A program made the position numbers and the translations under genes. Below are positions 1 to 11,758 of a stretch of DNA of 64,000 nt, piece after piece. Every line of letters starts with the position of its first letter. The stretch's first letter is position 1. The notes under the pieces were generated by a model. The model was not told the origin of the DNA, did no database searches, and saw only the letters and a program-made list of their open reading frames with translations. Origin of the DNA: Argopecten irradians (Eukaryota > Mollusca > Bivalvia > Pectinida > Pectinidae); the NCBI RefSeq assembly GCF_041381155.1, contig NC_091143.1, positions 42,114,996 to 42,178,995 on the forward strand. Direction: 5' to 3'.

Positions 1-127
1 ACTGTAAATTGGTGGATTTTGTTGAAAAAAATCACATTACACATATGTTGTTAATATAGCTTAGCACATGAACCAATATCTTAGAAAGTGATTATACAGA
101 AGATGTTTTTGTCACGATTATGACACA

Positions 128-189
128 GGGGCTTGGGGCAGTATGACACAGGGGCTAGGGTCCTGGCCCGGGGGGGGGGGGGGGGGGGG
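128..189 (+). other. G-rich tract with 20-nt poly-G (unit 1)
   Basis: Separate G runs of 4, 4, 4 and 3 are followed by CCC and a 20-nt G run. This fits an intramolecular G-quadruplex. The run length differs between units (20, 18, 16, 19), as expected for a slippage-prone mononucleotide or for base-calling error. Confidence 0.75.
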
Positions 190-681
190 TACATGTAAGA
201 AGTCTGGTGACTTAGAATATTTAGAATATGATGTGTATTTCAATGATATTTAGTAAACTTCTCTGAATTCGCGTGATACTCTGTGATTAGGAGTTATTCA
301 AGCCTAATAATCTCTTTCCCTGTATTTATCTATTTATCATAATCACTATTCTATTTATCTGTATATGTAAGTCAAATATTTTATATATAAATTCATCAAA
401 TGGATATAGTGTTGTTTGGTTCTGTAAAATAAACAGTATAGTCTTCTTTTTCAAAATTAAATGTTTAAGACTGGTCAGGAATAGGTAATAGATTCAGGCT
501 GTAGGACGGTGGTTTTTATTTTGATACTCTGGGTTCCTCCAAGTATTGACACATCCTTAAATGGCCATGAACCCTAATCGATCTATATAAAACACATTCT
601 GTTTTTGTGTTCATTAATCAGCTATTTAACTCTTTCATTTTAGTCATTTATTTATTAATTTATACATTTCTTCTGTTTCAG

Positions 682-741
682 CCGAGCTTTGACCATGGTA
701 CCTTTTGGGCCGACCAGTTTAACAGCTTTTTCCTGACATGA
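682..741 (+). other. Exon-like segment A (unit 1; also in units 2 and 3)
   Basis: A long pyrimidine-rich stretch ends in TTCTGTTTCAG at 681. The following frame reads PSFDHGTFWADQFNSFFLT and then TGA at 739-741. A donor-like GTGAGTATAA lies at about 824, so a longer non-coding or UTR exon is also possible. Equivalent copies occur about 2.47 kb apart. I do not recognise the peptide and see no upstream coding exon in the unit. This could be a duplicated terminal exon of a gene, a captured gene fragment, or chance. Confidence 0.2.
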
Positions 742-1699
742 AGACAGCGCCAAGGGGAGTTAACTCATTTCATGAAAATACTAGACAGAGTTACCTTTCC
801 ATAATTGACCTGAGTATTTAATTGTGAGTATAATTTGGTTTTTTTTTCTCTATATATTTCTCTCATATACCTCTTTGGTTCAATTATCAGTGTTATTAAT
901 TTATTCGAGATCGATAGTCGAGTGAAATTCGAGTTATCTCCCTTCCATTGTCTGTACATTTGTAGGTCTCTGGTAAACGGGTTTTTTTTAGCAGTGAGAT
1001 GGTGCAAATTTAGAGGTGAATTGTGTAATTCTTTCACTTCCAGATCTTGTAACTGACTAGTATACATCAATATGTGAGTGAAGGATAAGTTTAATTCTAT
1101 TTTTCAAAATCATTTTCTTTCTAATAGCCACGATTCTTTAGTTCTGTCCAGTTTTTCGGGTTCAAATGTTGCTCTAGATTTGATTTTATCTGTCCTTGGA
1201 ATCCTTCAGAGGTTAATAATTCCCTTTTTTACATCAATTGGTATACATTTGTAATTTTAGAATCATCTGATTCAGAAAATCAGGACAAATTTTAAATTTT
1301 TGGGGCTATTTTGTATCCATATTTTATTAGCTGCACCGTAATTTCTCTGTGTTATATCAGATATATTATGACATAATATGTTATAATCATTTCTTTATGA
1401 TATTCTATTGTTTACTAAGTTATATATCTATAGTATTGAGCCAGTTCTGGAACTTTGATTTGCTTAATTGTTCAGTTCTGGATATTTTTTGCTAGAAATT
1501 CCAAAAATGGGGGGTGGGGGTAAAGAATATGAGTTATCTCCCCCTGACCTCCAAGTTTAATTCAATTGGTCATATTTCCTTGTAGTACACTAACTATACT
1601 ATAGTTATAAGTAAAAGTCAAAAGTCTAGGTTCAAATTTCATTGAAATATTTAAATTTTTATTTCAAAACTGTTTCAATTCTCATAATTTTTCTTACAG

Positions 1700-1798
1700 G
1701 AATCTTCATTGTCGATACGAGTACACAGCTTGCAGTACCAGACCAACCCATGCAGCGAGCAAACTCCCATTTTGGAATCAGACCTTATGGACATGTAG
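1700..1798 (+). other. Exon-like segment B (unit 1; copies near 4175 and 6645)
   Basis: A T-rich tract ends in TTTTTCTTACAG at 1699. The next 32 codons are open, begin ESSLSIRVHSLQYQ, end in LESDLMDM and close with TAG at 1796-1798. The frame is conserved in units 1-3, but this is weak evidence because the units are almost identical overall. No family is recognised. The segment ends about 40 bp before the MITE. Confidence 0.2.
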
Positions 1799-1839
1799 CT
1801 TTCCAAAAATGGTAAATTTGAAAAATATGTAAAATGCTA

Positions 1840-2300
1840 TAGGGACCGCAGAATCAAACCAAAAATAGATTCCTGGAAATCCCCTTTTGGGCACAAGATT
1901 TCATAGAGAGGTGAATGTTTCGGAGCCTGCTGATTGGGTATCCAGGGTGCATCAGTTTCAAATGTTTAATGTGTGGGTTGGGCAATACATGTAGATGTAA
2001 AATATATAAAGAAATTTTAAAATTCTGTCAAGTGTGTGTCTGACAGGGGGAGGTAATCAATATTAGAATTTCATGAATATTTTGGTCAATTTTTGGTGCG
2101 GAATTCAACATAAGATGGCACCCCCCACATAAAAGTTTAGCAAGATGGTAGATCTTTATTTCTTTTTATTCACAGGTATGCGAGATGCCATTCTTCAAAA
2201 TTAGTGACAGGTGACCAGACTTGAAAACTCCATTTAACCTTGACAGCGGCAAACGTTAATATATCGTATATAGCGAAATCATTTGGTTCTGCGGTCTCTA
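1840..2300. mobile_element. 461-bp MITE, copy 1
   Basis: The left end TAGGGACCGCAGAATCAAAC and the right end, read on the other strand, TAGAGACCGCAGAACCAAA form terminal inverted repeats of about 20 bp. TA flanks both ends (1838-1839 and 2301-2302), as expected for a TA-targeting, Tc1/mariner-type non-autonomous element. The interior has no transposase ORF. Related copies lie at 10231 and 13513 in a different array, and an uninterrupted related site exists at about 12308, which supports a mobile origin. The superfamily is inferred from TIR and target site only. Confidence 0.75.
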
Positions 2301-2601
2301 TAGGATGACAACCGGATATGACGTTTCCGTCATTCAGCGTCCCTGGACACCATTTGACTGAACCCAATCTGCATGTATTTGACTGGAAATCGAGTGTTGA
2401 AGGTATTTTGCTTGTATTTTATAAATATTTGGTAGCTATTTTTAGTACGGAGGCCTTTCTGTCTTGATAACGACACTGTAAATTGGTGGATTTTGTTGAA
2501 AAAAATCACATTACACATATGTTGTTAATATAGCTTAGCACATGAACCAATATCTTAGAGAGTGATTACACAGAAGATGTTTTTGTCACGATTATGACAC
2601 A

Positions 2602-2661
2602 GGGGCTTGGGGCAGTATGACACAGGGGCTAGGGTCCTGGCCCGGGGGGGGGGGGGGGGGG
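2602..2661 (+). other. G-rich tract with 18-nt poly-G (unit 2)
   Basis: Same position and layout as the tract at 128-189, with an 18-nt terminal G run. Confidence 0.75.
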
Positions 2662-4314
2662 TACATGTAAGAAGTCTGGTGACTTAGAATATTTAGAATA
2701 TGATGTGTATTTCAATGATATTTAGTAAACTTCTCTGAATTCGCGTGATACTCTGTGATTAGGAGTTATTCAAGCCTAATAATCTCTTTCCCTGTATTTA
2801 TCTATTTATCATGATCACTATTCTATTTATCTGTATATGTAAGTCAAATATTTTATATATAAATTCATCAAATGGATATAGTGTTGTTTGGTTCTGTAAA
2901 ATAAACAGTATAGTCTTCTTTTTCAAAATTAAATGTTTAAGACTGGTCAGGAATAGGTAATAGATTCAGGCTGTAGGACGGTGGTTTTTATTTTGATACT
3001 CTGGGTTCCTCCAAGTATTGACACATCCTTAAATGGCCATGAACCCTAATCGATCTATATAAAAACACTTTCTGTTTTTGTGTTCATTAATCAGCTATTT
3101 AACTCTTTCATTTTAGTCATTTATTTATTAATTTATACATTTCTTCTGTTTCAGCCGAGCTTTGACCATGGTACCTTTTGGGCCGACCAGTTTAACAGCT
3201 TTTTCCTGACATGAAGACAGCGCCAAGGGGAGTTAACTCATTTCATGAAAATACTAGACAGAGTTACCTTTCCATAATTGACCTGAGTATTTAATTGTGA
3301 GTATAATTTGTTTTTTTTTTTTTCTCTATATATTTCTCTCATATACCTCTTTGGTTCAATTATCAGTGTTATTAATTTATTCGAGATCGATAGTCGAGTG
3401 AAATTCGAGTTATCTCCCTTCCATTGTCTGTACATTTGTAGGTCTCTGGTAAACGGGTTTTTTTAGCAGTGAGATGGTGCAAATTTAGAGGTGAATTGTG
3501 TAATTCTTTCACTTCCAGATCTTGTAACTGACTAGTATACATCAATATGTGAGTGAAGGATAAGTTTAATTCTATTTTTCAAAATCATTTTCTTTCTAAT
3601 AGCCACGATTCTTTAGTTCTGTCCAGTTTTTCGGGTTCAAATGTTGCTCTAGATTTGATTTTATCTGTCCTTGGAATCCTTCAGAGGTTAATAATTCCCT
3701 TTTTTACATCAATTGGTATACATTTGTAATTTTAGAATCATCTGATATCAGAAAATCAGGGCAAATTTTGAAAATTTTTGGGGCTATTTTGTATCCATAT
3801 TTTATTAGCTGCACCGTAATTTCTCTGTGTTATATCAGATATATTATGACATAATATGTTATAATCATTTCTTTATGATATTCTATTGTTTACTAAGTTA
3901 TATATCTATAGTATTGAGCCAGTTCTGGAACTTTGATTTGCTTAATTGTTCAGTTCTGGATATTTTTTGCTAGAAATTCCAAAAATGGGGGGTGGGGGTA
4001 AAGAATATGAGTTATCTCCCCCTGACCTCCAAGTTTAATTCAATTGGTCATATTTCCCTGTAGTACACTAACTATACTATAGTTATAAGTAAAAGTCAAA
4101 AAAAATTTCAAAACTGTTTCAAAAGTCATAAAAAAATTTCAAAACTGTTTCAATTCTCATAATTTTTCTTACAGGAATCTTCATTGTCGATACGAGTACA
4201 CAGCTTGCAGTACCAGACCAACCCATGCAGCGAGCAAACTCCCATTTTGGAATCAGACCTTATGGACATGTAGCTTTCCAAAAATGGTAAATTTGAAAAA
4301 TATGTAAAATGCTA

Positions 4315-4775
4315 TAGGGACCGCAGAATCAAACCAAAAATAGATTCCTGGAAATCCCCTTTTGGGCACAAGATTTCATAGAGAGGTGAATGTTTCGGAG
4401 CCTGCTGATTGGGTATCCAGGGTGCATCAGTTTCAAATGTTTAATGTGTGGGTTGGGCAATACATGTAGATGTAAAATATATAAAGAAATTTTAAAATTC
4501 TGTCAAGTGTGTGTCTGACAGGGGGAGGTAATCAATATTAGAATTTCATGAATATTTTGGTCAATTTTTGGTGCGGAATTCAACATAAGATGGCACCCCC
4601 CACATAAAAGTTTAGCAAGATGGTAGATCTTTATTTCTTTTTATTCACAGGTATGCGAGATGCCATTCTTCAAAATTAGTGACAGGTGACCAGACTTGAA
4701 AACTCCATTTAACCTTGACAGCGGCAAACGTTAATATATCGTATATAGCGAAATCATTTGGTTCTGCGGTCTCTA
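4315..4775. mobile_element. 461-bp MITE, copy 2
   Basis: Same termini, length and TA flanks as the copy at 1840-2300. It was carried along by amplification of the 2.47-kb unit and is not an independent insertion. Confidence 0.75.
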
Positions 4776-5077
4776 TAGGATGACAACCGGATATGACGTT
4801 TCCGTCATTCAGCGTCCCTGGACACCATTTGACTGAACCCAAATTGCATGTATTTGACTGGAAATCGAGTGTTGAAGGTATTTTGCTTGTATTTTATAAA
4901 TATTTGGTAGCTATTTTTAGTACGGAGGCCTTTCTGTCTTGATAACGACACTGTAAATTGGTGGATTTTGTTGAAAAAAATCACATTACACATATGTTGT
5001 TAATATAGCTTAGCACATGAACCAATATCTCAGAAAGTGATTATACAGAAGATGTTTTTGTCCACGATTATGACACA

Positions 5078-5135
5078 GGGGCTTGGGGCAGTATGACACA
5101 GGGGCTAGGGTCCTGGCCCGGGGGGGGGGGGGGGG
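5078..5135 (+). other. G-rich tract with 16-nt poly-G (unit 3)
   Basis: Same layout as in unit 1; the terminal G run is 16 nt. Confidence 0.75.
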
Positions 5136-6784
5136 TACATGTAAGAAGTCTGGTGACTTAGAATATTTAGAATATGATGTGTATTTCAATGATATTTAGT
5201 AAACTTCTCTGAATTCGCGTGATACTCTGTGATTAGGAGTTATTCAAGCCTAATAATCTCTTTCCCTGTATCTATCTATTTATCATAATCACTATTCTAT
5301 TTATCTGTTGGGGTAATTAAAAATGTAATTGTATAAATTCATCAAATGGATATAGTGTTGTTTGGTTCTGTAAAATAAACAGTATAGTCTTCTTTTTCAA
5401 AATTAAATGTTTAAGACTGGTCAGGAATAGGTAATAGATTCAGGCTGTAGGACGGTGGTTTTTATTTTGATACTCTGGGTTCCTCCAAGTATTGACACAT
5501 CCTTAAATGGCCATGAACCCTAATCGATCTATATAAAACACTTTCTGTTTTTGTTGTTCATTAATCAGCTATTTAACTCTTTCATTTTAGTCATTTATTT
5601 ATTAATTTATACATTTCTTCTGTTTCAGCCGAGCTTTGACCATGGTACCTTTTGGGCCGACCAGTTTAACAGCTTTTTCCTGACATGAAGACAGCGCCAA
5701 GGGGAGTTAACTCATTTCATGAAAATACTAGACAGAGTTACCTTTCCATAATTGACCTGAGTATTTAATTGTGAGTATAATTTGTTTTTTTTTCTCTATA
5801 TATTTCTCTCATATACCTCTTTGGTTCAATTATCAGTGTTATTAATTTATTCGAGATCGATAGTCGAGTGAAATTCGAGTTATCTCCCTTCCATTGTCTG
5901 TACATTTGTAGGTCTCTGGTAAACGGGTTTTTTTAGCAGTGAGATGGTGCAAATTTAGAGGTGAATTGTGTAATTCTTTCACTTCCAGATCTTGTAACTG
6001 ACTAGTATACATCAATATGTGAGTGAAGGATAAGTTTAATTCTATTTTTCAAAATCATTTTCTTTCTAATAGCCACGATTCTTTAGTTCTGTCCAGTTTT
6101 TCGGGTTCAAATGTTGCTCTAGATTTGATTTTATCTGTCCTTGGAATCCTTCAGAGGTTAATAATTCCCTTTTTTACATCAATTGGTATACATTTGTAAT
6201 TTTAGAATCATCTGATTCAGAAAATCAGGACAAATTTTAAATTTTTGGGGCTATTTTGTATCCATATTTTATTAGCTGCACCGTAATTTCTCTGTGTTAT
6301 ATCAGATATATTATGACATAATATGTTATAATCATTTCTTTATGATATTCTATTGTTTACTAAGTTATATATCTATAGTATTGAGCCAGTTCTGGAACTT
6401 TGATTTGCTTAATTGTTCAGTTCTGGATATTTTTTGCTAGAAATTCCAAAAATGGGGGGTGGGGGTAAAGAATATGAGTTATCTCCCCCTGACCTCCAAG
6501 TTTAATTCAATTGGTCATATTTCCTTGTAGTACACTAACTATACTATAGTTATAAGTAAAAGTCAAAAGTCTAATTTCAAAACTCATTGAAATATTTAAA
6601 TTTTTATTTCAAAACTGTTTCAATTCTCATAATTTTTCTTACAGGAATCTTCATTGTCGATACGAGTACACAGCTTGCAGTACCAGACCAACCCATGCAG
6701 CGAGCAAACTCCCATTTTGGAATCAGACCTTATGGACATGTAGCTTTCCAAAAATGGTAAATTTGAAAAATATGTAAAATGCTA

Positions 6785-7246
6785 TAGGGACCGCAGAATC
6801 AAACCAAAAATAGATTCCTGGAAATCCCCTTTTGGGCACAAGATTTCATAGAGAGGTGAATGTTTCGGAGCCTGCTGATTGGGTATCCAGGGTGCATCAG
6901 TTTCAAATGTTTAATGTGTGGGTTGGGCAATACATGTAGATGTAAAAATATATAAAGAAATTTTAAAATTCTGTCAAGTGTGTGTCTGACAGGGGGAGGT
7001 AATCAATATTAGAATTTCATGAATATTTTGGTCAATTTTTGGTGCGGAATTCAACATAAGATGGCACCCCCCACATAAAAGTTTAGCAAGATGGTAGATC
7101 TTTATTTCTTTTTATTCACAGGTATGCGAGATGCCATTCTTCAAAATTAGTGACAGGTGACCAGACTTGAAAACTCCATTTAACCTTGACAGCGGCAAAC
7201 GTTAATATATCGTATATAGCGAAATCATTTGGTTCTGCGGTCTCTA
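6785..7246. mobile_element. About 461-bp MITE, copy 3
   Basis: Same termini as copy 1. The sequence just right of the element (7247-7265) differs from units 1 and 2, so this right junction changed after unit amplification. Confidence 0.7.
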
Positions 7247-7429
7247 TAGAGCCTGCATAATCGAAACCGGATATGACGTTTCCGTCATTCAGCGTCCCTG
7301 GACACCATTTGACTGAACCCAAATTGCATGTATTTGACTGGAAATCGAGTGTTGAAGGTATTTTGCTTGTATTTTATAAATATTTGGTAGCTATTTTTAG
7401 TACGGAGGCCTTTCTGTCTTGATAACGAC

Positions 7430-9041
7430 ACTGTAAATTGGTGGATTTTGTTGAAAAAAATCACATTACACATATGTTGTTAATATAGCTTAGCACATGA
7501 ACCAATATCTTAGAAAGTGATTACACAGAAGATGTTTTTGTCACGATTATGACACAGGGGCTTGGGGCAGTATGACACAGGGGCTAGGGTCCTGGCCCGG
7601 GGGGGGGGGGGGGGGGGTACATGTAAGAAGTCTGGTGACTTAGAATATTTAGAATATGATGTGTATTTCAATGATATTTAGTAAACTTCTCTGAATTGCG
7701 TGATACTCTGTGATTAGGAGTTATTCAAGCCTAATAATCTCTTTCCCTGTATTTATCTATTTATCATGATCACTATTCTATTTATCTGTATATGTAAGTC
7801 AAATATTTTATATATAAATTCATCAAATGGATATAGTGTTGTTTGGTTCTGTAAAATAAACAGTATAGTCTTCTTTTTCAAAATTAAATGTTTAAGACTG
7901 GTCAGGAATAGGTAATAGATTCAGGCTGTAGGACGGTGGTTTTTATTTTGATACTCTGGGTTCCTCCAAGTATTGACACATCCTTAAATGGCCATGAACC
8001 CTAATCGATCTATATAAAAACACTTTCTGTTTTTGTGTTCATTAATCAGCTATTTAACTCTTTCATTTTAGTCATTTATTTATTAATTTATACATTTCTT
8101 CTGTATCAGCCGAGCTATGAACCATGGTGTTAAACCTTTTATTGGGGCGACCAGTTTAAAACAACCAGGCATTTTCCTGACAGAAGGACCCGTGCTGCCA
8201 ATGGGATTAACCTTCTAACAACACATTTCATGAAAATACTAGACGGAGTTACCATTACCATAAGTTTGGACTTGAGTATTTAAAATTGTGAGTATAATTA
8301 TTGTTTATTTCTCCATATACATATCTCTCATATACCTTCTTTGGTTCAATTATCAGTACTCGAGATACCAACCCATGCAGCAGCGAGCATACTCCCATTT
8401 TTGGAATCAGAGACCTTATGACATGTAGCATTCGTCAAAAATGGATAAATTGAGTTCCAAATATGTAAAATGCTATAGGGACCCTGAGGATCCGGCGGCA
8501 GGTCGCAGAATCAAAACCAAGAATAGTTTCCTGGAAATCCATCTTCCTTTTTATGGTGCAGCAAAGATTTTTCAGAGAGAGTGTGAATGTTCCGGTGTCA
8601 TGCCTGAGTGGGTATTGACCAAGTTTGAATCAGTATTCAAATTGTTCACAAGTGTGGGGTTGGGCAATACCTGTTCAGATGTAAACATATATAAATGAAG
8701 ATTTTAAAGATTCTGTCAAGTGTGTGTGTCTGTACAGAGGGGTGAGGTAATCAATAATTAGATTTTCAAGAATAATTTAGGTAAGATTTTGGTGGGAGAA
8801 TTCTTCACATATAAGATTTGGCATCCCCCACATAACAAGATATAGCAAGTATGGGCAGATACTTTTATTTCTTTTTATTCACAGGTAAGGCATACAGTTA
8901 TGGCGAGATAGCATTTCTCTTCAAAAATTGTGACATGGTGCCCTAGGACTTAGTTTGAAAATCTCCATTTAACTCTTCGTCAGGCGGCACACGTGTTAAT
9001 ATATCGTAATATAGCGAAATCATTTGGTTCTCTGCGGCTCT
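7430..9041. repeat. Terminal, internally deleted and decayed 2.47-kb unit
   Basis: The unit matches its neighbours well up to about 8105, then differs by many small extra bases. Near 8358 it jumps from the segment ending ATTATCAGT to the segment around GATACCAACCC, losing roughly 870 bp present in the other units. It ends inside the right terminus of its MITE, where the tRNA-bearing array begins (about 9042). Either this is an old edge unit escaping homogenisation or the sequence here is poorly corrected. Confidence 0.8.
7557..7617 (+). other. G-rich tract with 19-nt poly-G (unit 4)
   Basis: Same layout as in unit 1; the terminal G run is 19 nt. Confidence 0.75.
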
Positions 9042-9042
9042 C
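8476..9042. mobile_element. Decayed MITE copy at the junction of two arrays
   Basis: The element is recognisable from TATAGGGACC at the left to GGTTCTCTGCGGCTCTC at the right, but it carries many extra bases (567 bp). Its right terminus runs directly into the first bases of the tRNA-array unit (AGTTGATGTAGCC), replacing the usual spacer. Confidence 0.65.
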
Positions 9043-9236
9043 AGTTGATGTAGCCAGATGGAGAAAAATGCATTTGAACTGAAATACAATGAGTGTAAAA
9101 GTCATTATAGTATGAAGCCTCTGATGGGGTTGTCAAATCCTCCTGTATGGTACGAAAAGAAAATAAGGATATGTATTTTAATCGAATTCCGCATCGGCTT
9201 ATGTAAGAAATAAACATTATCTTGCAAAACGATTCT

Positions 9237-9243
9237 AAAAAAA
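9237..9243 (-). terminator. Pol III T-run terminator for tRNA-Leu copy 1
   Basis: Seven T on the minus strand, starting 6 nt after the tRNA 3' end. Confidence 0.75.
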
Positions 9244-9249
9244 GTTTTA

Positions 9250-9333
9250 TGTCAGAAGTGGGATTCGAACCCACGCCGGGAAGACCCGACTGCGACCTGA
9301 ACGCAGCGCCTTAGACCGCTCGGCCATCCTGAC
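9250..9333 (-). tRNA. tRNA-Leu (CAG), copy 1
   Basis: Read on the minus strand, this 84-nt gene starts GTCAGGATGGCCGAGCGG (A box) and ends with B box GGTTCGAATCC and TTCTGACA. The acceptor stem GTCAGGA/TTCTGAC pairs over 7 bp with one G-T wobble, and A is the discriminator base. The anticodon stem CTGCG/CGCAG encloses anticodon CAG (plus-strand 9297-9299). A long variable arm built on CGGG/CCCG identifies a class II tRNA, as expected for leucine. There is no intron, and CCA is not encoded, as usual in eukaryotes. All stems look intact, so it is probably functional and transcribed by Pol III from internal promoters. It is repeated four times intact in the array. Confidence 0.97.
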
Positions 9334-9904
9334 TTCATACTATTTAGGAGATTCTATTGGACTTATCACTACCATACAGCTTTTGATGAAATGTAAATTA
9401 CTGGTTTTGGATCCTTTCTAGGATTGGACACAAAGACTTAAAATGACAAAAAGTAATTCTTTATATCGTCATTCTAGGGTAAATAATACAGTACTTATTT
9501 TGTTTCAAATTATGGACACTTTCTTCGATGTGTGCAAGTTGTTAGTGAGAATTCCGGACAGTAATCAGTTTTAAAACTTCGAGACAAATATATGTTTATT
9601 ATATCTAATAATTTAAGACTCCATTACGACTGAGGATATTACTCAGGGTGCATTATATGAGTTATTTTGAGCTGTTTGTTTTATCTAACGGTATATAAAA
9701 TTATAATATTTAATTCTAGAATTTTTTTATAACGATTATTAGCTATAAAAAAGCAAAGAGATGTTTTAACGATACAACAAGCGCTTTTGATTTTGTAGTG
9801 CGCCTTCATTTTCGTTCACAGATAAGCGTTTACCATAGCCATTCCTACATCCGTTTCATTTAATACCATTAAACACGTGTGGGTATGTTATCGTAGCATA
9901 TATA

Positions 9905-9979
9905 TCCTAAGTAGTCTAGTGGTTAGGATTCCGCTCTCCCATCGCGGCCGCCGGGATTTGATTCCCCGTTTGTTAGGGA
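9905..9979 (+). pseudogene. tRNA-Glu(CTC)-derived sequence, long monomer 1
   Basis: The 5' half TCCTAAGTAGTCTAGTGGTT closely follows eukaryotic tRNA-Glu, including the A-box region. The anticodon-loop remnant CTCTCCC suggests CTC. The anticodon stem no longer pairs over 5 bp, the T arm reads GGGATTTGATTCCCC instead of a clean GGTTCGATTCC B box, and the acceptor stem has mismatches. It is opposite in orientation to the tRNA-Leu genes and about 570 bp from the nearer one. Most likely a decayed tRNA gene. Confidence 0.7.
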
Positions 9980-10230
9980 TGTTTTTATTCATTTTAACTA
10001 ATTAGATTGTTTTTTCTTCAATATTTTAAGTATTAACGAATTTTATGCTGAAAGGTTTTTTAATTGAAAACAAATTCGATATGAAATATGGTATGTCTTC
10101 ATACCCAATCCCTTCCTATGCGATCTCATCTTCTTGACGACAAAGTCGCCGAAAAGGTTAAACATAACGCGTTCATCAATCTGTATAACATGCAGATCCG
10201 TATTATCACTTCGGTTCATAGAGGATCTAA

Positions 10231-10691
10231 TAGAGACCGCAGAATCAAACCAAGAATAGTTTCCTGGAAACTCCCTTTTGGGCACAAGATTTCAGAGAGA
10301 AGTGAATGTTTCGGAGCCTTCTGATTGGGTATTGAGGGCGAATCAGTTTCAAATGTTCAATGTGTGGGTTAGGCAATACATATATATGTAAAATATGTAA
10401 AGAAATTTTTAAGATTCTGTCAAGTGTGTTTCTGACATGGGGAGGTAATCAATATTGGAATTTCATGAAACATTTTGGTAAAATTTTGGTGGGGAATTCA
10501 ACATAAGATGGCACCCGACATAAAATTTAGCAAGATGGCAGATCTTAATTTCTTTTTATTCACAGGTATGCGACATGCCATTCTTCAAAATTAGTGACAG
10601 GTGACCAGACTTGAAAAACTCCATTTAACCTGGACAGTGGCAAACGTTAACGTATCGTATATAGAGAATTGATTTGGTTCTGCGGTCTCTA
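10231..10691. mobile_element. 461-bp MITE in tRNA array, copy 1
   Basis: The termini TAGAGACCGCAGAATCAAAC and, on the other strand, TAGAGACCGCAGAACCAAA are more symmetrical than in the 2.47-kb array. The interior is clearly homologous to 1840-2300, for example TTTTGGGCACAAGATTTCA. The short monomer has the corresponding site without the element (GGATCTAATAACATCC near 12306), so this is an insertion specific to the long monomer. Confidence 0.8.
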
Positions 10692-11089
10692 TAACATCCT
10701 GTAAATAGTCACGACCTGGTGACCTTTCAAATTGACCAATCAAATATCTACCTCCGTATTCCTAGACGTGAATTTTCAGCAGCCAAAGTAATATATAAAA
10801 CTTTTAGAATTATTTTAGTGTATGTAGTCATTCCATTCACAAAACACATCATCGCTATCAGAATAACCATGCTGTGATGAAATGTCGTTCTCAGTTGATG
10901 TAGCCCGATGGAGAAAAATGCATTTGAACTGAAATACAATGAGTATGAAAGTCATCATAGTATGAAGCCTCTGATGGGTTGTTGTCAAATCCTCCTGTAT
11001 GGTACGAAAAGAGAATAAGGATATGTATTTTAATCGAATTCCGCATCGGCTTATTGTAAGAAATAAATATTATCTTGCAAAACGATTCT

Positions 11090-11096
11090 AAAAAAA
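11090..11096 (-). terminator. Pol III T-run terminator for tRNA-Leu copy 2
   Basis: Seven T on the minus strand, shortly after the tRNA 3' end. Confidence 0.75.
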
Positions 11097-11102
11097 GTTA
11101 AA

Positions 11103-11186
11103 TGTCAGAAGTGGGATTCGAACCCACGCCGGGAAGACCCGACTGCGACCTGAACGCAGCGCCTTAGACCGCTCGGCCATCCTGAC
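11103..11186 (-). tRNA. tRNA-Leu (CAG), copy 2
   Basis: The sequence is identical over its 84 nt to the copy at 9250-9333: same A box, CAG anticodon, class II variable arm, B box and discriminator A. All stems are intact. This copy lies between the long and the short monomer. Its identity despite divergent flanks suggests selection or recent homogenisation. Confidence 0.97.
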
Positions 11187-11758
11187 TTCATACTATTTAG
11201 GAGATTCTATTGGACTGCAATCACTAGCATACTGCTTTTTGATTAAAAAAACAAAATTACTGGTTTCGGATCCTTTCTAGGATTGGACACAAAGACTTAA
11301 AATGACAAAAAGTAATTCTTTATATCGTCATTCTAGGGTAAATAATACAGTACTTATTTTGTTTCAAATTATGGACACTTTCTTCGATGTGTGCAAGTTG
11401 TTATTGAGAATTCCGGACAGTAATCAGTTTTAAAACTTCGAGACAAATATATGTTTATTATTTAATAATTTAAGACTCCATTACGACTGAGGATATTACT
11501 CAGAGTGCAATATATGACTTATATTGCGTTTTTTTTATCTAACGGTATATAAAATGATACTATTAAGTTCTAGATAATTTTTATAACGATTATTAGCTAT
11601 AAAAAAGCAAAGAGATTATTTTACGATACAACAAGCGCTTTTGATTTTGGAGTGCGTCTTCATTTTCGTTCACAGATACACCGTTTACCATAGCCATTCC
11701 TACATCCGTTTCATTTATACCATTAAACACGTGTGCATATGTTATTGTAGCATATATA

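Larger units (their letters stand above)
1..9041. repeat. Tandem array of 2.47-kb units (3 full, 1 truncated)
   Basis: Four direct copies start at 1, 2475, 4950 and 7430, so the complete units are 2474, 2475 and 2480 bp. Units 1-3 are nearly identical. Differences are mostly poly-G length, single bases, a replaced patch near 4095-4140 and another near 5308-5335, and a different junction after the MITE in unit 3 (7247-7265). Each unit contains in order a G-rich tract, an exon-like segment with a good splice acceptor, a second exon-like segment, a 461-bp MITE and about 170 bp of unique tail. No long ORF crosses the unit. The left end of the array lies outside the window, because position 1 is exactly a unit start by phase. 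The high identity implies recent amplification or homogenisation. Confidence 0.95.

Noticed and set aside
8441-8698. 85-codon ORF in the last 2.47-kb unit
   Set aside because: It covers the decayed MITE and is absent from the well-preserved copies.
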